From Thiothrix subterranea (GTDB lineage Bacteria; Pseudomonadota; Gammaproteobacteria; Thiotrichales; Thiotrichaceae): a stretch of DNA of 64,000 nt. Location: contig NZ_CP053482.1 in NCBI RefSeq assembly GCF_016772315.1, positions 1,922,001 to 1,986,000 on the forward strand, written 5' to 3'. The translations under genes were made by a program, and so were the position numbers. Each line of letters starts with the position of its first letter. The stretch's first letter is position 1. Of the stretch, positions 53,832 through 63,650 are shown piece after piece. A model generated the notes under the pieces. The model saw nothing but the letters and a program-made list of their open reading frames with translations. It was not told the DNA's origin and did no database searches.

Positions 53832-54482
53832 TCACACTAAAATCACGATAAGTTCTTTCGGCCCATGCACCCCATACGCCAGCGTCTGCTCAATATCCGC
53901 CGACTTCGACGGCCCGGAAATCAGCAGTGCATTGGTCGGCATTCCCGTTTGCACCCAGCCTTGCGCCTGCACCGCTTCCGCAAACGTGGTGTAAAGCTTA
54001 TCCACTTCCAGCACCGCAATATGCACGGGCGGAACCAGCGACATCAAACGTGGCTCATCCGCACTCGGCATCACGATCAACGTTCCCGTTTCCGCAATCC
54101 CGCCAGTCGTGCCCGTGAAAGCCGCATCCACCCCGTAAAACAGCTCCTGTTTCCAACTTTCAATCGGTTGGTCGTAAGTTTTGAGGGTGGGAAAGCGTTC
54201 GGCTTGCGCGTGAATCTGTTTACCCAGCACCGTTTCTGGCGAAACTAACAGATTATTCAAACCCTTGGCTGTACACACTTGGCTGACGACATCCAGCCAT
54301 GAATCGGGTGTGGCGTGATGCACTTCCGCCCGTACTGCCACCATACGTTCGGTAAAACGGCGTACTCGTTCCGCCGCATCCCAATCGTAACGGCTCAGGT
54401 AATCGCGTTCGCTAAAGCCGCACTCCGGGCGTTGCGGTTCGCGCAAACGAGCGAGAATATTAGCGCGTGCCGTATTACTCAT
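53832..54482 (-). CDS. lutC: Lactate utilisation protein C (LUD domain)
   Basis: The 216-residue protein has the LUD fold (GVDAAFTGTTGGIAETGTL; GPSKSADIEQTLAYGVHGP), a CoA-transferase-like domain found in LutB and LutC. LutABC is a three-protein L-lactate dehydrogenase. The start overlaps the lutB end by 8 bp. Confidence 0.93.
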   Translation of the reverse strand: MSNTARANILARLREPQRPECGFSERDYLSRYDWDAAERVRRFTERMVAVRAEVHHATPDSWLDVVSQVCTAKGLNNLLVSPETVLGKQIHAQAERFPTLKTYDQPIESWKQELFYGVDAAFTGTTGGIAETGTLIVMPSADEPRLMSLVPPVHIAVLEVDKLYTTFAEAVQAQGWVQTGMPTNALLISGPSKSADIEQTLAYGVHGPKELIVILV

Positions 54483-55890
54483 GGTCGACTCCCAGATGCT
54501 TTACTTGTTGGTGCAAGGTCGATTCCGCCAATTTTGGCGCACTACGTACCGTCGTCCACGCCCCTAAATTCGTCGGCAACATGCCTTTGAAGTGCGTCGC
54601 CAGCGTCGAACCCGCATGATAAATCGTCGGATGCGTTGCCGCCCACGCCCACGTTTTCCACGTCGCCGCTTCACTCAAAGTACGGCGTTTGCCCGAACCG
54701 ACGGTGTTGGTATTTGCGGTATCCTTGCGCACCCCGTCATAACGCAAGCGGTTGAGAATACTGGGAATCGGAATCCGAACCGGGCAAACCTCGCTACACG
54801 CGCCGCACAAGGTCGAAGCCTGCGCCAATTCACCATGCACATCCACCCCGGCTTTTTGCGGCTCTAAAATCGAGCCAATCGGCCCCGGATACACCGTGCC
54901 GTAACTGTGCCCACCAATGCGCACGTATACCGGGCAATGGTTAATACACGCCCCGCAACGGATACAGCGCAGCGTCGCCAGCAATTCGGGATCGCTGTAA
55001 ATATTGGAACGCCCATTATCCAGCAGCACCAGATGCACCTCTTCGGGGCCATCCTTTTCCCCCGGCTTACGCGGGCCGGAAATCATATTGAAGTAGGTGG
55101 TAATCGGTTGCCCCGTCGCCGAGCGCGTCAAAATGCTCAGTAGTGGTGGCACATCGAGCAAGCTTTCCACCACCTTTTCGATGCCCGTGACCGCGATGTG
55201 CACCGACGGCGCGGTGGTCGACATCCGCCCATTGCCTTCGTTTTCCACCAGACACAGCGTACCGGTTTCCGCCACCATGAAATTCACGCCGGAAAGCCCC
55301 ACGGGTGCGGCATAAAACTTGTCGCGTAAAATACGCCGCGCGGTTTGCGTCAACTCATCCACGTCTTCGGTGTAGGGAATGTCGGGGAATTTTTCGTGGA
55401 ACAGCTTGGCAATCTGTATGCGGTTTTTGTGAATCGCGGGCATGATAATGTGCGATGGGGTTTCACCATCCAGTTGGATAATGAATTCGCCGAGGTCGGA
55501 TTCTAGGCATTCAACACCTAAGGCTTCGAGGAAATGGTTCATGCCCATTTCTTCCGACACCATCGACTTGCCTTTGATGATCGACTTGGCGTTGTGCTTT
55601 TGCAAAATCGACAACACGATCTGGTTAGCTTGATCGGTGGTTTCAGCCCAATGCACTTGGATGCCATTACGGGTCAGGTTGGCTTCAAGGGTTTCCAGCA
55701 ATTCCGGCAGTTTGCTTAGGGCATTGGCGCGGATCGCCATGCTTTGGGTACGCAAGCGTTCCAGCTCCACCTTATCGGGGAATTGGTCGAGGCGGCGTGT
55801 CATCAAGCCATCCATCGCACGGTAGAAATTGGCGCGAACTTCGGGCTTGGCGAGGTTGGCGCGGACAGTATTGCGGAATTCGCTGCTCAT
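54475..55890 (-). CDS. lutB: Lactate utilisation iron-sulfur protein B
   Basis: The ATG at 55890 overlaps the lutA stop. The 471-residue product joins a LUD domain (PVGLSGVNFMVAETGTLCLV) to a ferredoxin-like part with two CxxCxxC...CP clusters (CIRCGACINHCPVY; CGACSEVCPVRIP), predicted to carry 4Fe-4S centres. It moves electrons from L-lactate oxidation. Confidence 0.95.
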   Translation of the reverse strand: MSSEFRNTVRANLAKPEVRANFYRAMDGLMTRRLDQFPDKVELERLRTQSMAIRANALSKLPELLETLEANLTRNGIQVHWAETTDQANQIVLSILQKHNAKSIIKGKSMVSEEMGMNHFLEALGVECLESDLGEFIIQLDGETPSHIIMPAIHKNRIQIAKLFHEKFPDIPYTEDVDELTQTARRILRDKFYAAPVGLSGVNFMVAETGTLCLVENEGNGRMSTTAPSVHIAVTGIEKVVESLLDVPPLLSILTRSATGQPITTYFNMISGPRKPGEKDGPEEVHLVLLDNGRSNIYSDPELLATLRCIRCGACINHCPVYVRIGGHSYGTVYPGPIGSILEPQKAGVDVHGELAQASTLCGACSEVCPVRIPIPSILNRLRYDGVRKDTANTNTVGSGKRRTLSEAATWKTWAWAATHPTIYHAGSTLATHFKGMLPTNLGAWTTVRSAPKLAESTLHQQVKHLGVDHE

Positions 55891-56636
55891 ACTGCATTCC
55901 CTCCCGTTCTTTCCCACAAAAACTCGGCAATGTGCTGGTGCGGAATCGCATCGCCTTGCTTTGCCATTACCCCGCCAATATTCATCAAGCAACCGCATTC
56001 CTGACTGATCAAACGATCCACGCCGGTATTGCGGATATGGGTCACTTTATCCAGCACCATCGCCGCCGAAATTTCAGGCTCTTTCACCGCAAACGTGCCG
56101 CCGAAACCGCAACATTCCGGCTTGCGGGCGTGTTCCACCCGTTGCACATTGCTGAGTTGCCCCAGCAAGGATTCGATCTTGTCGGCAACACCCATTTCAC
56201 GGCGGGCGGAACAGGACGTGTGTACGGCGACTGTTACGGGTTCGCCCAAATCTTGCAGCTCAATCTGCAACACATCGACGAGGAATTCGGTGAGTTCAAA
56301 CACGCGGCTGGCAACATCCACCGCTTGCGCCTCATCCGGCTGCCCCGCGAACAATTCAGGATAATGCACTTTCATCATCCCCGCGCACGAGCCTGACGGA
56401 ATCACGATAGGGATGGGTTTGGGGAACAGCGCGATTTGCGCCCGTGCCACAGAACGCGCTTCGTCGCGGTAGCCGGAGTTCCACGCGGGTTGTCCGCAAC
56501 AGGTTTGCGCAGGTGGGAAAATGACTTTCACCCCCGCACGTTGGATCAATTGCATCGCTGACACGCCTGCTTGCGGGTACATCAGGTCGACGAGGCAAGT
56601 GCCAAAAAAGTAGATGGTATCGGGTTTTGTTGTCAT
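55887..56636 (-). CDS. lutA: Lactate utilisation iron-sulfur protein A
   Basis: The 249-residue protein has two cysteine-rich CCG domains (PPAQTCCGQPAWNSGYRDE; RKPECCGFGGTFAVKEPE), as in GlpC and heterodisulfide reductase subunits, which bind an iron-sulfur centre. It begins 6 bp after the regulator gene, heading the lut part of the operon. Confidence 0.95.
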   Translation of the reverse strand: MTTKPDTIYFFGTCLVDLMYPQAGVSAMQLIQRAGVKVIFPPAQTCCGQPAWNSGYRDEARSVARAQIALFPKPIPIVIPSGSCAGMMKVHYPELFAGQPDEAQAVDVASRVFELTEFLVDVLQIELQDLGEPVTVAVHTSCSARREMGVADKIESLLGQLSNVQRVEHARKPECCGFGGTFAVKEPEISAAMVLDKVTHIRNTGVDRLISQECGCLMNIGGVMAKQGDAIPHQHIAEFLWERTGGNAV

Positions 56637-56642
56637 TAGAGC

Positions 56643-57392
56643 CTACCTGCCTACGAGTGTTAGGTGACGCAGCGAACGCACTTTACGGGCTTCGTCTGCG
56701 TCGATGGATTTGAGGGAATCTTCCACAAAAGCCAGATGTTCTTGCGCCGCTTTACGGGCGCGTTCGGGGTCACTGGCAACCACAGCCTCCATCAGTTCAC
56801 GGTGCTGCTCCTTGAGCGGATCAAATACCCGTGGAATGGTGTAGAGCTTATCCAGATTGTGCGAAATGCTGTTTTGCAGCAGTTCAAATAGCCCGCGCAT
56901 GACGTGCAACAGCACCAGATTGTGCGAGCCTTCAACGATGGATAAGTGAAAAGCCGCATCGGCACGCGCTTCGTCCATTGGGTCATCACTGCCATGCAGT
57001 GCAATCATCTGCTCGAAATGGGCGCGGATATTGGCTTTATCCTCATCCGTCGCCCGCAACGCGGCATACCACGCGGCATTGCCTTCCAGCGCGTGGCGGA
57101 TTTCCAGCACATCGAAACGGTATTCAGGGTTATCGCGAAACAATTCCACCAGCGGATCAACACAATGGTTTTGGGTAACTTGTTGCACAAATGTCCCACC
57201 CCCAGCACGGCTGACCAACAAGCCCTTGCTGATCAATTTCTGGATGGCTTCACGCAACGATGGGCGTGACACCTCCAATTGTTCAGCCAATTGGCGTTCA
57301 GCGGGTAAACGATCCCCGTGTTTGAGTCCCTGCGTGGCAATCATGGTTTCGAGTTGCTCGGCAATCTGGTCGGAAAGTCGGATCTTTTTCAT
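56643..57392 (-). CDS. lldR: FadR/LldR-type GntR transcriptional regulator of lactate genes
   Basis: The ATG at 57392 gives 249 residues; the frame extends six codons to 57410 but these lie within the operator. A winged HTH (GDRLPAERQLAEQLEVSRPS) is followed by the FadR-type ligand domain (YRFDVLEIRHALEGNAAWYA; AFHLSIVEGSHNLVLLHVM). LldR-type proteins release DNA on binding lactate. An LldR-like palindrome overlaps the region just before its start, pointing to autorepression. Confidence 0.9.
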   Translation of the reverse strand: MKKIRLSDQIAEQLETMIATQGLKHGDRLPAERQLAEQLEVSRPSLREAIQKLISKGLLVSRAGGGTFVQQVTQNHCVDPLVELFRDNPEYRFDVLEIRHALEGNAAWYAALRATDEDKANIRAHFEQMIALHGSDDPMDEARADAAFHLSIVEGSHNLVLLHVMRGLFELLQNSISHNLDKLYTIPRVFDPLKEQHRELMEAVVASDPERARKAAQEHLAFVEDSLKSIDADEARKVRSLRHLTLVGR

Positions 57393-57397
57393 GCACT

Positions 57398-57410
57398 CTG
57401 GTCTTACCAA
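57398..57410. promoter_or_regulatory. LldR-type operator before lldR
   Basis: CTGGT-CTT-ACCAA matches the LldR/PdhR consensus TTGGT-N3-ACCAA at 9 of 10 half-site bases and lies 6 bp upstream of the lldR ATG. Confidence 0.7.
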
Positions 57411-57449
57411 TTTTGATAAGACCGAGTGTAGGAGGTTTTAATCACCCAA

Positions 57450-59102
57450 TCAAGGAATCATCCACGGGAACACATACGCTTGCAGCGTGGTAATAATCCC
57501 CACGATGGTTGCAAACATCAGGCTGTGTTTGAGCGTAAAGCGGAACAAATCCGACTCTCTGCCCACCAACCCGGTTGCTGCGCAAGCGACCGCGATGGAT
57601 TGCGGCGAAATCATCTTGCCGGTCACGCCACCCGTGGTATTCGCTGCTACCAGCAAGGTGTCTTGCACGCCGATTTGATGCGCGGTATTCGCCTGCAAAC
57701 TACAGAACAGCGCGTTGGATGAGGTATCCGAACCTGTCAGGAACACACCCAACCAGCCAAGGAATGGCGAGAAGAACGTGAACATTGCGCCAGTACCCGC
57801 CAACAGCAACGCCAAGGTTGCAGACAAACCGGAGTAGTTAGCAATGAACGCAAACGCCAATACCATGCCGATGGTGTAGATCGGGCGTTTCAATTCGCTG
57901 ATGGTTTCGCCAAAAGTACGCAGCCCTTCCAGCGGCTTCATGCGTAATACGAACAAGGTAATAATGGCAGCAATCAGGATGGCAGTACCCGTCGCCGAGA
58001 ACCAGTCAAACTTGTACATCGCCTCATACGGCTTGGCTTCGGCAACAATCGGCGGCATTTTAGTGACGAGTTTATCGAGGTAGGGAATCGAAAACTTGAA
58101 CACCCAAGCTTCCAACATACCGTCTTTACCGAACAGTGCTTTGAACGGTTTCAAGCTCCAAATCGTCACCATCACGGTGAGGATAACGAACGGCGACCAC
58201 GCTTTGATGATTGCACCAGCGGAATGGGTCGGTTCAGCTTGTTGCTGGGCTTTGGTACGTTCTTGACCGGGGAAACGGAAGATATTTTTCGGCTTCCACA
58301 CTTTCAGGAACAGGGTCAAGCTAATCAAGCTCACAATCGCAGAGGTGATGTCCGGCAGTTCAGGCCCAATGAAGTTAGCCGTCAGGAATTGAGTTACAGC
58401 GAAGGTAACACCTGCCACCAAAATTGCGGGGTAGGTTTCTTTGATACCGCGCCAGCCATCCATAATCGCCACCAACCAGAACGGGACGATGACTGAGAGC
58501 AATGGCAATTGACGACCTGCCATTTGCCCAATGTGGAACGGGTCAAGCCCAGTGACTTGCCCAGCAACGGTAATGGGGATGCCCATTGCGCCAAACGCCA
58601 CGGGTGCGGTATTCGCAATCAAACACAAACCAGCCGCATACAGCGGGTTGAAACCCAAGCCAACCAACAAGGCGGCGGTAATCGCAACCGGTGCACCAAA
58701 GCCTGCCGCACCTTCCAAGAACGCGCCGAAAGCAAAGCCGACCAGCAACATTTGCAGGCGTTGGTCTTCCGTTACCGATAGCACCGAGCTGCGGACAATA
58801 TCAAACTGCCCCGTTTTTACGGTGATTTTGTAAAGGAAAACAGCGGTGATGATAATCCATGCAATCGGCCACAAGCCATACAGGAAGCCATATCCGGCAG
58901 ATGCCAACGCCATTGGAACTGGCATTTGGTAAAACAGAATGGCAACTGCCAACGCCAGCACCACGGTAATCGTGCCAGCGATATGCCCTTTCATACGCAA
59001 CACAGTGAGTGCCATGAAGAAAAAAGCGATAGGAATCAAAGCAATCAGGCTGGACAGCCAGATATTGCCTAGCGGGTCATAGACTTGCGCCCAAGTTTGC
59101 AT
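57450..59102 (-). CDS. lldP: L-lactate permease
   Basis: The 550-residue protein has about a dozen helices and the size of E. coli LldP (551). Family segments include [40 protein letters not shown] and [16 protein letters not shown]. It imports L- and D-lactate with protons. It is the first gene of lldP-lldR-lutABC and is divergent from dld. Confidence 0.95.
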   Translation of the reverse strand: MQTWAQVYDPLGNIWLSSLIALIPIAFFFMALTVLRMKGHIAGTITVVLALAVAILFYQMPVPMALASAGYGFLYGLWPIAWIIITAVFLYKITVKTGQFDIVRSSVLSVTEDQRLQMLLVGFAFGAFLEGAAGFGAPVAITAALLVGLGFNPLYAAGLCLIANTAPVAFGAMGIPITVAGQVTGLDPFHIGQMAGRQLPLLSVIVPFWLVAIMDGWRGIKETYPAILVAGVTFAVTQFLTANFIGPELPDITSAIVSLISLTLFLKVWKPKNIFRFPGQERTKAQQQAEPTHSAGAIIKAWSPFVILTVMVTIWSLKPFKALFGKDGMLEAWVFKFSIPYLDKLVTKMPPIVAEAKPYEAMYKFDWFSATGTAILIAAIITLFVLRMKPLEGLRTFGETISELKRPIYTIGMVLAFAFIANYSGLSATLALLLAGTGAMFTFFSPFLGWLGVFLTGSDTSSNALFCSLQANTAHQIGVQDTLLVAANTTGGVTGKMISPQSIAVACAATGLVGRESDLFRFTLKHSLMFATIVGIITTLQAYVFPWMIP

Positions 59103-59161
59103 AGGGAATCTCCTCCACAGAGAACGAGCATAGCGGTAATATTTCCTCCGAAACTGGCATT

Positions 59162-59174
59162 TTGGTATTACCAG
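59162..59174. promoter_or_regulatory. LldR-type operator, lldP side
   Basis: TTGGT-ATT-ACCAG differs from the TTGGT-N3-ACCAA palindrome at one base. It lies 60 bp upstream of the lldP start in the shared lldP/dld promoter region. Another half-site (TACCAG) follows at once. Confidence 0.65.
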
Positions 59175-59255
59175 ATTACCAGTTTTGCGATACTATGGGC
59201 AGAACCAACAGATTGTCAATGATTCTATAGCGTTATCACCTGAATTCGCGATAAT

Positions 59256-59268
59256 TTGGTAAGACCAA
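59256..59268. promoter_or_regulatory. LldR-type operator, dld side
   Basis: TTGGT-AAG-ACCAA is a perfect palindrome of the LldR type, 28 bp before the dld start. With the site at 59162 it can control both divergent promoters together. Confidence 0.75.
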
Positions 59269-59296
59269 AAGCAGAACTATCGAGAGGAGAAACTTA

Positions 59297-61006
59297 ATGC
59301 CCAGCCATACACTCGTGCAGCACTTAGCCGAAATTGTCGGTGAAGCCAACATTGCCACCAATCCACGTAAAACCGAGTATTACCGCAGCGGCTTCCGGTC
59401 GGGCTGTGGCACGGCGTTGGCGGTGGTGTTTCCGCAAACGCTGCTGCATTTGTGGCGCGTGCTGCAAGCTTGTGTGGATGCGAACACCATTATCATTATG
59501 CAGGCGGCGAAAACCGGCTTGACGGAAGGCTCGACCCCCAGCGGGGACGATTACGACCGTGAAGTGGTGGTGATCAATACACTGGCGATGGACGATTTGG
59601 TGCTGTTGAACGGTGGTGAACAGGTGTTGAGTTTTCCCGGTGCAACGTTGCACAAGTTGGAAAAGCTGCTCAAGCCGTTGAAACGTGCGCCGCATTCGGT
59701 AATCGGCTCGTCCTGTTTGGGCGCGTCGATTGTCGGCGGGGTGGCGAATAATTCGGGCGGGGCATTGGTTAAGCGTGGCCCCGCTTACACTGAAATGGCG
59801 TTGTTTGCGCAGGTGAATGAACAGGGCAAGCTGGAAATGGTTAACCATTTGGGGATTGCCTTGGGTGAGTCGCCTGAGGAGATGATTACGCGGCTGGAGT
59901 CTGGCAATTTTGCGAAAGACGGGGTGGATGATGGCGGTAAGCTGGCATCGGCTCGCGACTACGTGGCGCGGTTGCGCGATGTGGATGCGGCAACACCAGC
60001 GCGTTTCAATGCCGATGAAAGCCGTTTGTTTGAAGCCAGCGGGTGCGCGGGGAAATTGGCGGTGTTTGCGGTGCGCTTGGATACGTTTCCGATGGTGCAG
60101 CAGGAACAAGCGTTTTACATCGGCACGAATGACCCGCAGGTGTTGACGCGCTTGCGCCGCCACATCCTCAGCCAGTTTGCGAATGTGCCGGAAGTGGGCG
60201 AATACATGCACCGCGATATTTTCAATATTGCGGAAAAGTATGGCAAAGATACGTTTCTGACGATTGAAAAGTTGGGGACGGATGTGATGCCGAAGTTGTT
60301 TGCGTACAAGGGGCGTACCGATGCGACGTTGAACAAGTTGCCGGTGTTGCCCAAATATTTGAGTGATCGGGTAATGCAGGGGGCAAGCCGTTTGTTTCCG
60401 CAGCATTTACCGGATCGTTTGCTGGAATTCCGTGACCGTTATGAACATCACTTGATTTTGAAAATGAGCGAGGGCGGGATTGCCGAGGCGCAGGCGTTTT
60501 TGCCGGAATTCTTTGCGGATACGGGTAATGCGGGGGCGTATTTTGAGTGTACGCCGCAGGAGGCGAGTAAGGCGTTTTTGCAGCGGTTTGCGGCGGCGGG
60601 CGCGGCGATTCGTTACCAGACTTTGTTCAGTGATGAGGTCGGCGAGGAAATGTTGGCGTTGGATATTGCATTGCGGCGTAATGATGCGGATTGGGTGGAA
60701 GTATTGCCGGAACACATTCGCAGCCAGATTGAACATACGCTGTATTACGGGCATTTTATGTGCCACGTTTTCCATCAGGATTATATTTTGAAAAAGGGTG
60801 CGGATGCCCATGCGGTGAAAAAGGCGATGTTGGCGTTGCTGGATGCGCGGGGGGCGAAGTATCCGGCGGAGCATAATGTCGGGCATTTGTATGAGGCGGA
60901 AAGTGGCTTGCGGGAGTTTTACAAAAAGCTTGATCCGACCAATACGTTTAATCCGGGGATTGGGAAGATGGAGAAGTATAAGAGGAATTGTAGTTGTTGT
61001 GGGTAG
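59297..61006 (+). CDS. dld: Quinone-dependent D-lactate dehydrogenase
   Basis: The 569-residue protein matches E. coli Dld (571). The N-terminal FAD-binding part has AAKTGLTEGSTPSGDDYDRE and VIGSSCLGASIVGGVANNSGG; the C-terminal membrane-binding and cap region ends AEHNVGHLYEA and PTNTFNPGIGKMEKY. It oxidises D-lactate to pyruvate at the inner membrane, passing electrons to quinone. AGGAG lies before the ATG. It complements LutABC for the other isomer. Confidence 0.95.
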   Translation: MPSHTLVQHLAEIVGEANIATNPRKTEYYRSGFRSGCGTALAVVFPQTLLHLWRVLQACVDANTIIIMQAAKTGLTEGSTPSGDDYDREVVVINTLAMDDLVLLNGGEQVLSFPGATLHKLEKLLKPLKRAPHSVIGSSCLGASIVGGVANNSGGALVKRGPAYTEMALFAQVNEQGKLEMVNHLGIALGESPEEMITRLESGNFAKDGVDDGGKLASARDYVARLRDVDAATPARFNADESRLFEASGCAGKLAVFAVRLDTFPMVQQEQAFYIGTNDPQVLTRLRRHILSQFANVPEVGEYMHRDIFNIAEKYGKDTFLTIEKLGTDVMPKLFAYKGRTDATLNKLPVLPKYLSDRVMQGASRLFPQHLPDRLLEFRDRYEHHLILKMSEGGIAEAQAFLPEFFADTGNAGAYFECTPQEASKAFLQRFAAAGAAIRYQTLFSDEVGEEMLALDIALRRNDADWVEVLPEHIRSQIEHTLYYGHFMCHVFHQDYILKKGADAHAVKKAMLALLDARGAKYPAEHNVGHLYEAESGLREFYKKLDPTNTFNPGIGKMEKYKRNCSCCG

Positions 61007-61029
61007 GCTCGGATGCGTGGGGCTTTCTG

Positions 61030-61779
61030 TTATCCTTTTGATTCTGAATGACTTAGCATCGCTTTCACTTCATTGATGCTATATGCGGGGTTACGCATGT
61101 GCAAAACGGCGTGGCAGTTGGGGCAAACAGGTCGTAAGTCTTTGATAGGATTGACACCATACTGAGCTTTGATTTCAGCAAGTGGGCGCAAATGATGAAC
61201 ATGAATGTAGCCTTCCGCAACTTTGCCGTAAATGTTGCCGAAATTAAAGCCACAAAGACAGCAAGTTGTCCCATGTGCAGCAATGCACTGGCGACGCGCT
61301 TTTGGGTTACGTTCATAGGCGTTTACTGCTATGCGGTATAAGCCACCTTCAAGTAAGATTTCATTGGAAATGACTTCATCCGTAGAAGCAAAGACTGCCG
61401 TTTCAACCCAGCCCAATTGTTCAAATGCTTCCGCTGCTGCTGGAAGAAGTTTCCAGATAAATCCCTTGGGGGTTTGCCATCCTGATGACCAGACTGACCA
61501 CCAACGATGAGTGTTATCGGGGCGCAGATCAGGTTTGATACCCAATTCGTCACAAAGTCTGTGCCCCAATTTACCATAAAGTAAATTGATTTGAGCGTGT
61601 CCGCCAGAAATGCCAGCCCAAAATGCAATCTGTTTGGCTGTTGCTGAATAATTGGGGGCTTGGTAATGGGCTTGAAAGGCTTTGATGTGCAGGTCAGTTA
61701 TTGATGACCGGATTTTTGTGAGTCCAACGACATACTGGTCAACAGAAGGTATATTTTGCATTTCATACAAATGTGCCAT
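61030..61779 (-). CDS. HNH endonuclease domain protein
   Basis: The 249-residue protein has an N-terminal half of unknown fold and a C-terminal HNH module with zinc ligands (CCLCGFNFG; VCPNCHAVLH) and the active-site pair HVHHLRPLAEI. The layout recalls type IV McrA-like restriction proteins with an N-terminal DNA-reading domain, but this is not established. It is convergent with dld. Confidence 0.8.
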   Translation of the reverse strand: MAHLYEMQNIPSVDQYVVGLTKIRSSITDLHIKAFQAHYQAPNYSATAKQIAFWAGISGGHAQINLLYGKLGHRLCDELGIKPDLRPDNTHRWWSVWSSGWQTPKGFIWKLLPAAAEAFEQLGWVETAVFASTDEVISNEILLEGGLYRIAVNAYERNPKARRQCIAAHGTTCCLCGFNFGNIYGKVAEGYIHVHHLRPLAEIKAQYGVNPIKDLRPVCPNCHAVLHMRNPAYSINEVKAMLSHSESKG

Positions 61780-61880
61780 TCAACAATACTCGTTTGGATA
61801 AGATGGGTTAGTGTATTTTATATCCATCATGTTACACATCCAAGTGATATGCTTTTTGAAAAGCACCTGAGGGACAGCAA

Positions 61881-62108
61881 ATGAATGCACACAACCGTAT
61901 CACCATCAACCCTAACATTTGCCACGGCAAACCCACCATCCGTGGGTTACGTTACCCCGTGGAAACCATGTTGGAGCTATTCAGCGCGGGCATGAGTCTC
62001 GATGAGATTCTGGACGATTACGAAGACTTGGAACGCGAGGATTTGCTGGCAGTGCTGGCGTATGCCGCCCGTCTTTCCCAAGTCAAACGCATTGAAACGA
62101 CATTGTAG
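61881..62108 (+). CDS. DUF433 domain protein (VapB45-like antitoxin)
   Basis: The 75-residue protein shows RITINPNICHGKPTIRGLRY and GMSLDEILDDYEDLEREDL, the DUF433 pattern with a winged-helix-like fold. DUF433 genes usually precede a DUF5615 PIN-like toxin, which is missing here. It is therefore an orphan, or the toxin has been lost. Confidence 0.85.
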   Translation: MNAHNRITINPNICHGKPTIRGLRYPVETMLELFSAGMSLDEILDDYEDLEREDLLAVLAYAARLSQVKRIETTL

Positions 62109-62148
62109 TCGATGCACATTTGCCACTTGAGTCACTATGAAAAAATTA

Positions 62149-62622
62149 CTACTCATCTACAACAGTCAGTGCGTAATTCAGTAACTCTTCGCTAAAATGG
62201 GTTTTGGAGTTGCGCAAAATTTCAATATAAGGGTTTAGTGAAGGAATCATGCCTTTGCGCTTGGCTTCAATCAAAACGCCGAGACTGCCAATGATTTTGA
62301 CTTGGTTGATTTGTGCGACTTTTCGCCCTGCTTTCTCGTCAATCAACAGATAATCAGCATTCATGTTTTTGTACAATACGATAGAGGTTAATTCACCCTT
62401 GTCGATTGTGTCGCCACCGATAATGTGCAAATCAAGATGCGATTCTTTCACTTTTCCTTGTAAATAATTAGCAAGTTTGGCTGAGCCAGCTTTATTTCCG
62501 ACAGTAACTTCTTCATAAACAGTCTGTGAAACTCGGACTTCGCCAAATAGTGAATCCAAAACATCCAAGCAATCGCACAGTGCCAAAGCGACTAAAGGCG
62601 AGCTGTCCGCAATAATAATCAC
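62149..62622 (-). CDS. DUF3368 PIN-like toxin of pair 3
   Basis: The 157-residue protein shows IIADSSPLVALALCDCLDVL, DKGELTSIVLYKNM and LLIDEKAGRKVAQ, the same pattern as the products of 34238 and 35104. Its start overlaps the antitoxin stop by 4 bp. It is AT-richer than pairs 1 and 2. Confidence 0.85.
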   Translation of the reverse strand: MIIIADSSPLVALALCDCLDVLDSLFGEVRVSQTVYEEVTVGNKAGSAKLANYLQGKVKESHLDLHIIGGDTIDKGELTSIVLYKNMNADYLLIDEKAGRKVAQINQVKIIGSLGVLIEAKRKGMIPSLNPYIEILRNSKTHFSEELLNYALTVVDE

Positions 62623-62882
62623 GCCAAATCCTTTGCCAGCATATCAATTTCGGCTTGCAGTTCCTCAACATTGTCGTAGGTTTGTGGCTCAATCCCGCGT
62701 TGGCGGCATTCGTAGAGAAATTCGTAGCGGTCAAGGTCGCCAACGAATTCAGCCGCAGCACCCGCCGATAGTTTACCACGTCGATAAAGATCAATAGCCG
62801 TATTCAGTTTAAGTAGGCGTATAAGCTCTTTTGGTGTTTGATAAGCAAAGAATTTTTCTGGAATATCGAGCGTCAACTGCAT
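62619..62882 (-). CDS. UPF0175 antitoxin of pair 3
   Basis: The 87-residue protein (LTLDIPEKFFAYQTPKELIR ... GKLSAGAAAEFVG) resembles the 34841 product more than the Phd-fused form. It precedes and overlaps the DUF3368 gene. Confidence 0.85.
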   Translation of the reverse strand: MQLTLDIPEKFFAYQTPKELIRLLKLNTAIDLYRRGKLSAGAAAEFVGDLDRYEFLYECRQRGIEPQTYDNVEELQAEIDMLAKDLA

Positions 62883-63016
62883 GAGATTTCTCCACTAACG
62901 AGATACATGATCATTGTGGCACGCTCCAACCGCTCTCGCAAACTTGGATGTTTACGTCTGTGGCTGATAGCCCACTTGCGGGCAAACGGATTTGGCGACA
63001 GTGAGGATTGAATGTC

Positions 63017-63505
63017 CTAAGCAACCTTTCTCAAACGCAACGCCCACACCGCCGCAACCAACGCCGACAAAAACGAAACCAGCGCCCAATTCGCCAGCGA
63101 AAGTCCCAAAATGACCAGTTCTTCGTCTTCGCATAAGCCGCTGACTTCAAACAAGCTGGGAATATTATCGCTGAGGAAATACACCAATTGCTCAATCAGA
63201 TTCGGATTGCTGCCTGCGCATGAAGCGCTGCCCGGCGGCTGCAATTGCAGCCAAGTCTGATAACCTGCCGTTGCAGTTCCTACGCCTGCCAGCAAAATCA
63301 CCAGCCCGCCCCATACTTTTTCACCAAACCCCGTCGCCGCCAGCAACCCAAACACCGCCAGCAGCATAAATAACAACCGCTGAAAAATGCACAAATAACA
63401 CGGGTGAAGATCCAGCCAAGCGGTCAGCACAAAGCTGCTTGCCGCGAGACTCATGGCAATCAGGCCAAGCGCCAGCCATAGGGTTTTAGAGGTTACTGTC
63501 AACAT
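63017..63505 (-). CDS. dsbB: Disulfide bond formation protein B
   Basis: The 162-residue membrane protein has four helices and the two redox pairs of DsbB: C36-x-x-C39 ([10 protein letters not shown]) and C96/C125 in the second periplasmic loop. It re-oxidises DsbA and passes electrons to quinone. It has no dsbA beside it. Confidence 0.93.
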   Translation of the reverse strand: MLTVTSKTLWLALGLIAMSLAASSFVLTAWLDLHPCYLCIFQRLLFMLLAVFGLLAATGFGEKVWGGLVILLAGVGTATAGYQTWLQLQPPGSASCAGSNPNLIEQLVYFLSDNIPSLFEVSGLCEDEELVILGLSLANWALVSFLSALVAAVWALRLRKVA

Positions 63506-63650
63506 GTGTCGGGGTTTCCTGTATTTTCACAATGCTTATCGTACAAGAATTAGCAGCACCCCACAGTATGAAATCCCTTATTGCGGTTGTTTTCTTTTCC
63601 GGGGTAGGCTGTGTACAGTAGGTGTTTGGATGCGGTTGAGAGAGGCGATT

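Noticed and set aside
59324-60406. 360-residue open frame on the minus strand
   Set aside because: It is antisense to dld; composition is that of a shadow frame.
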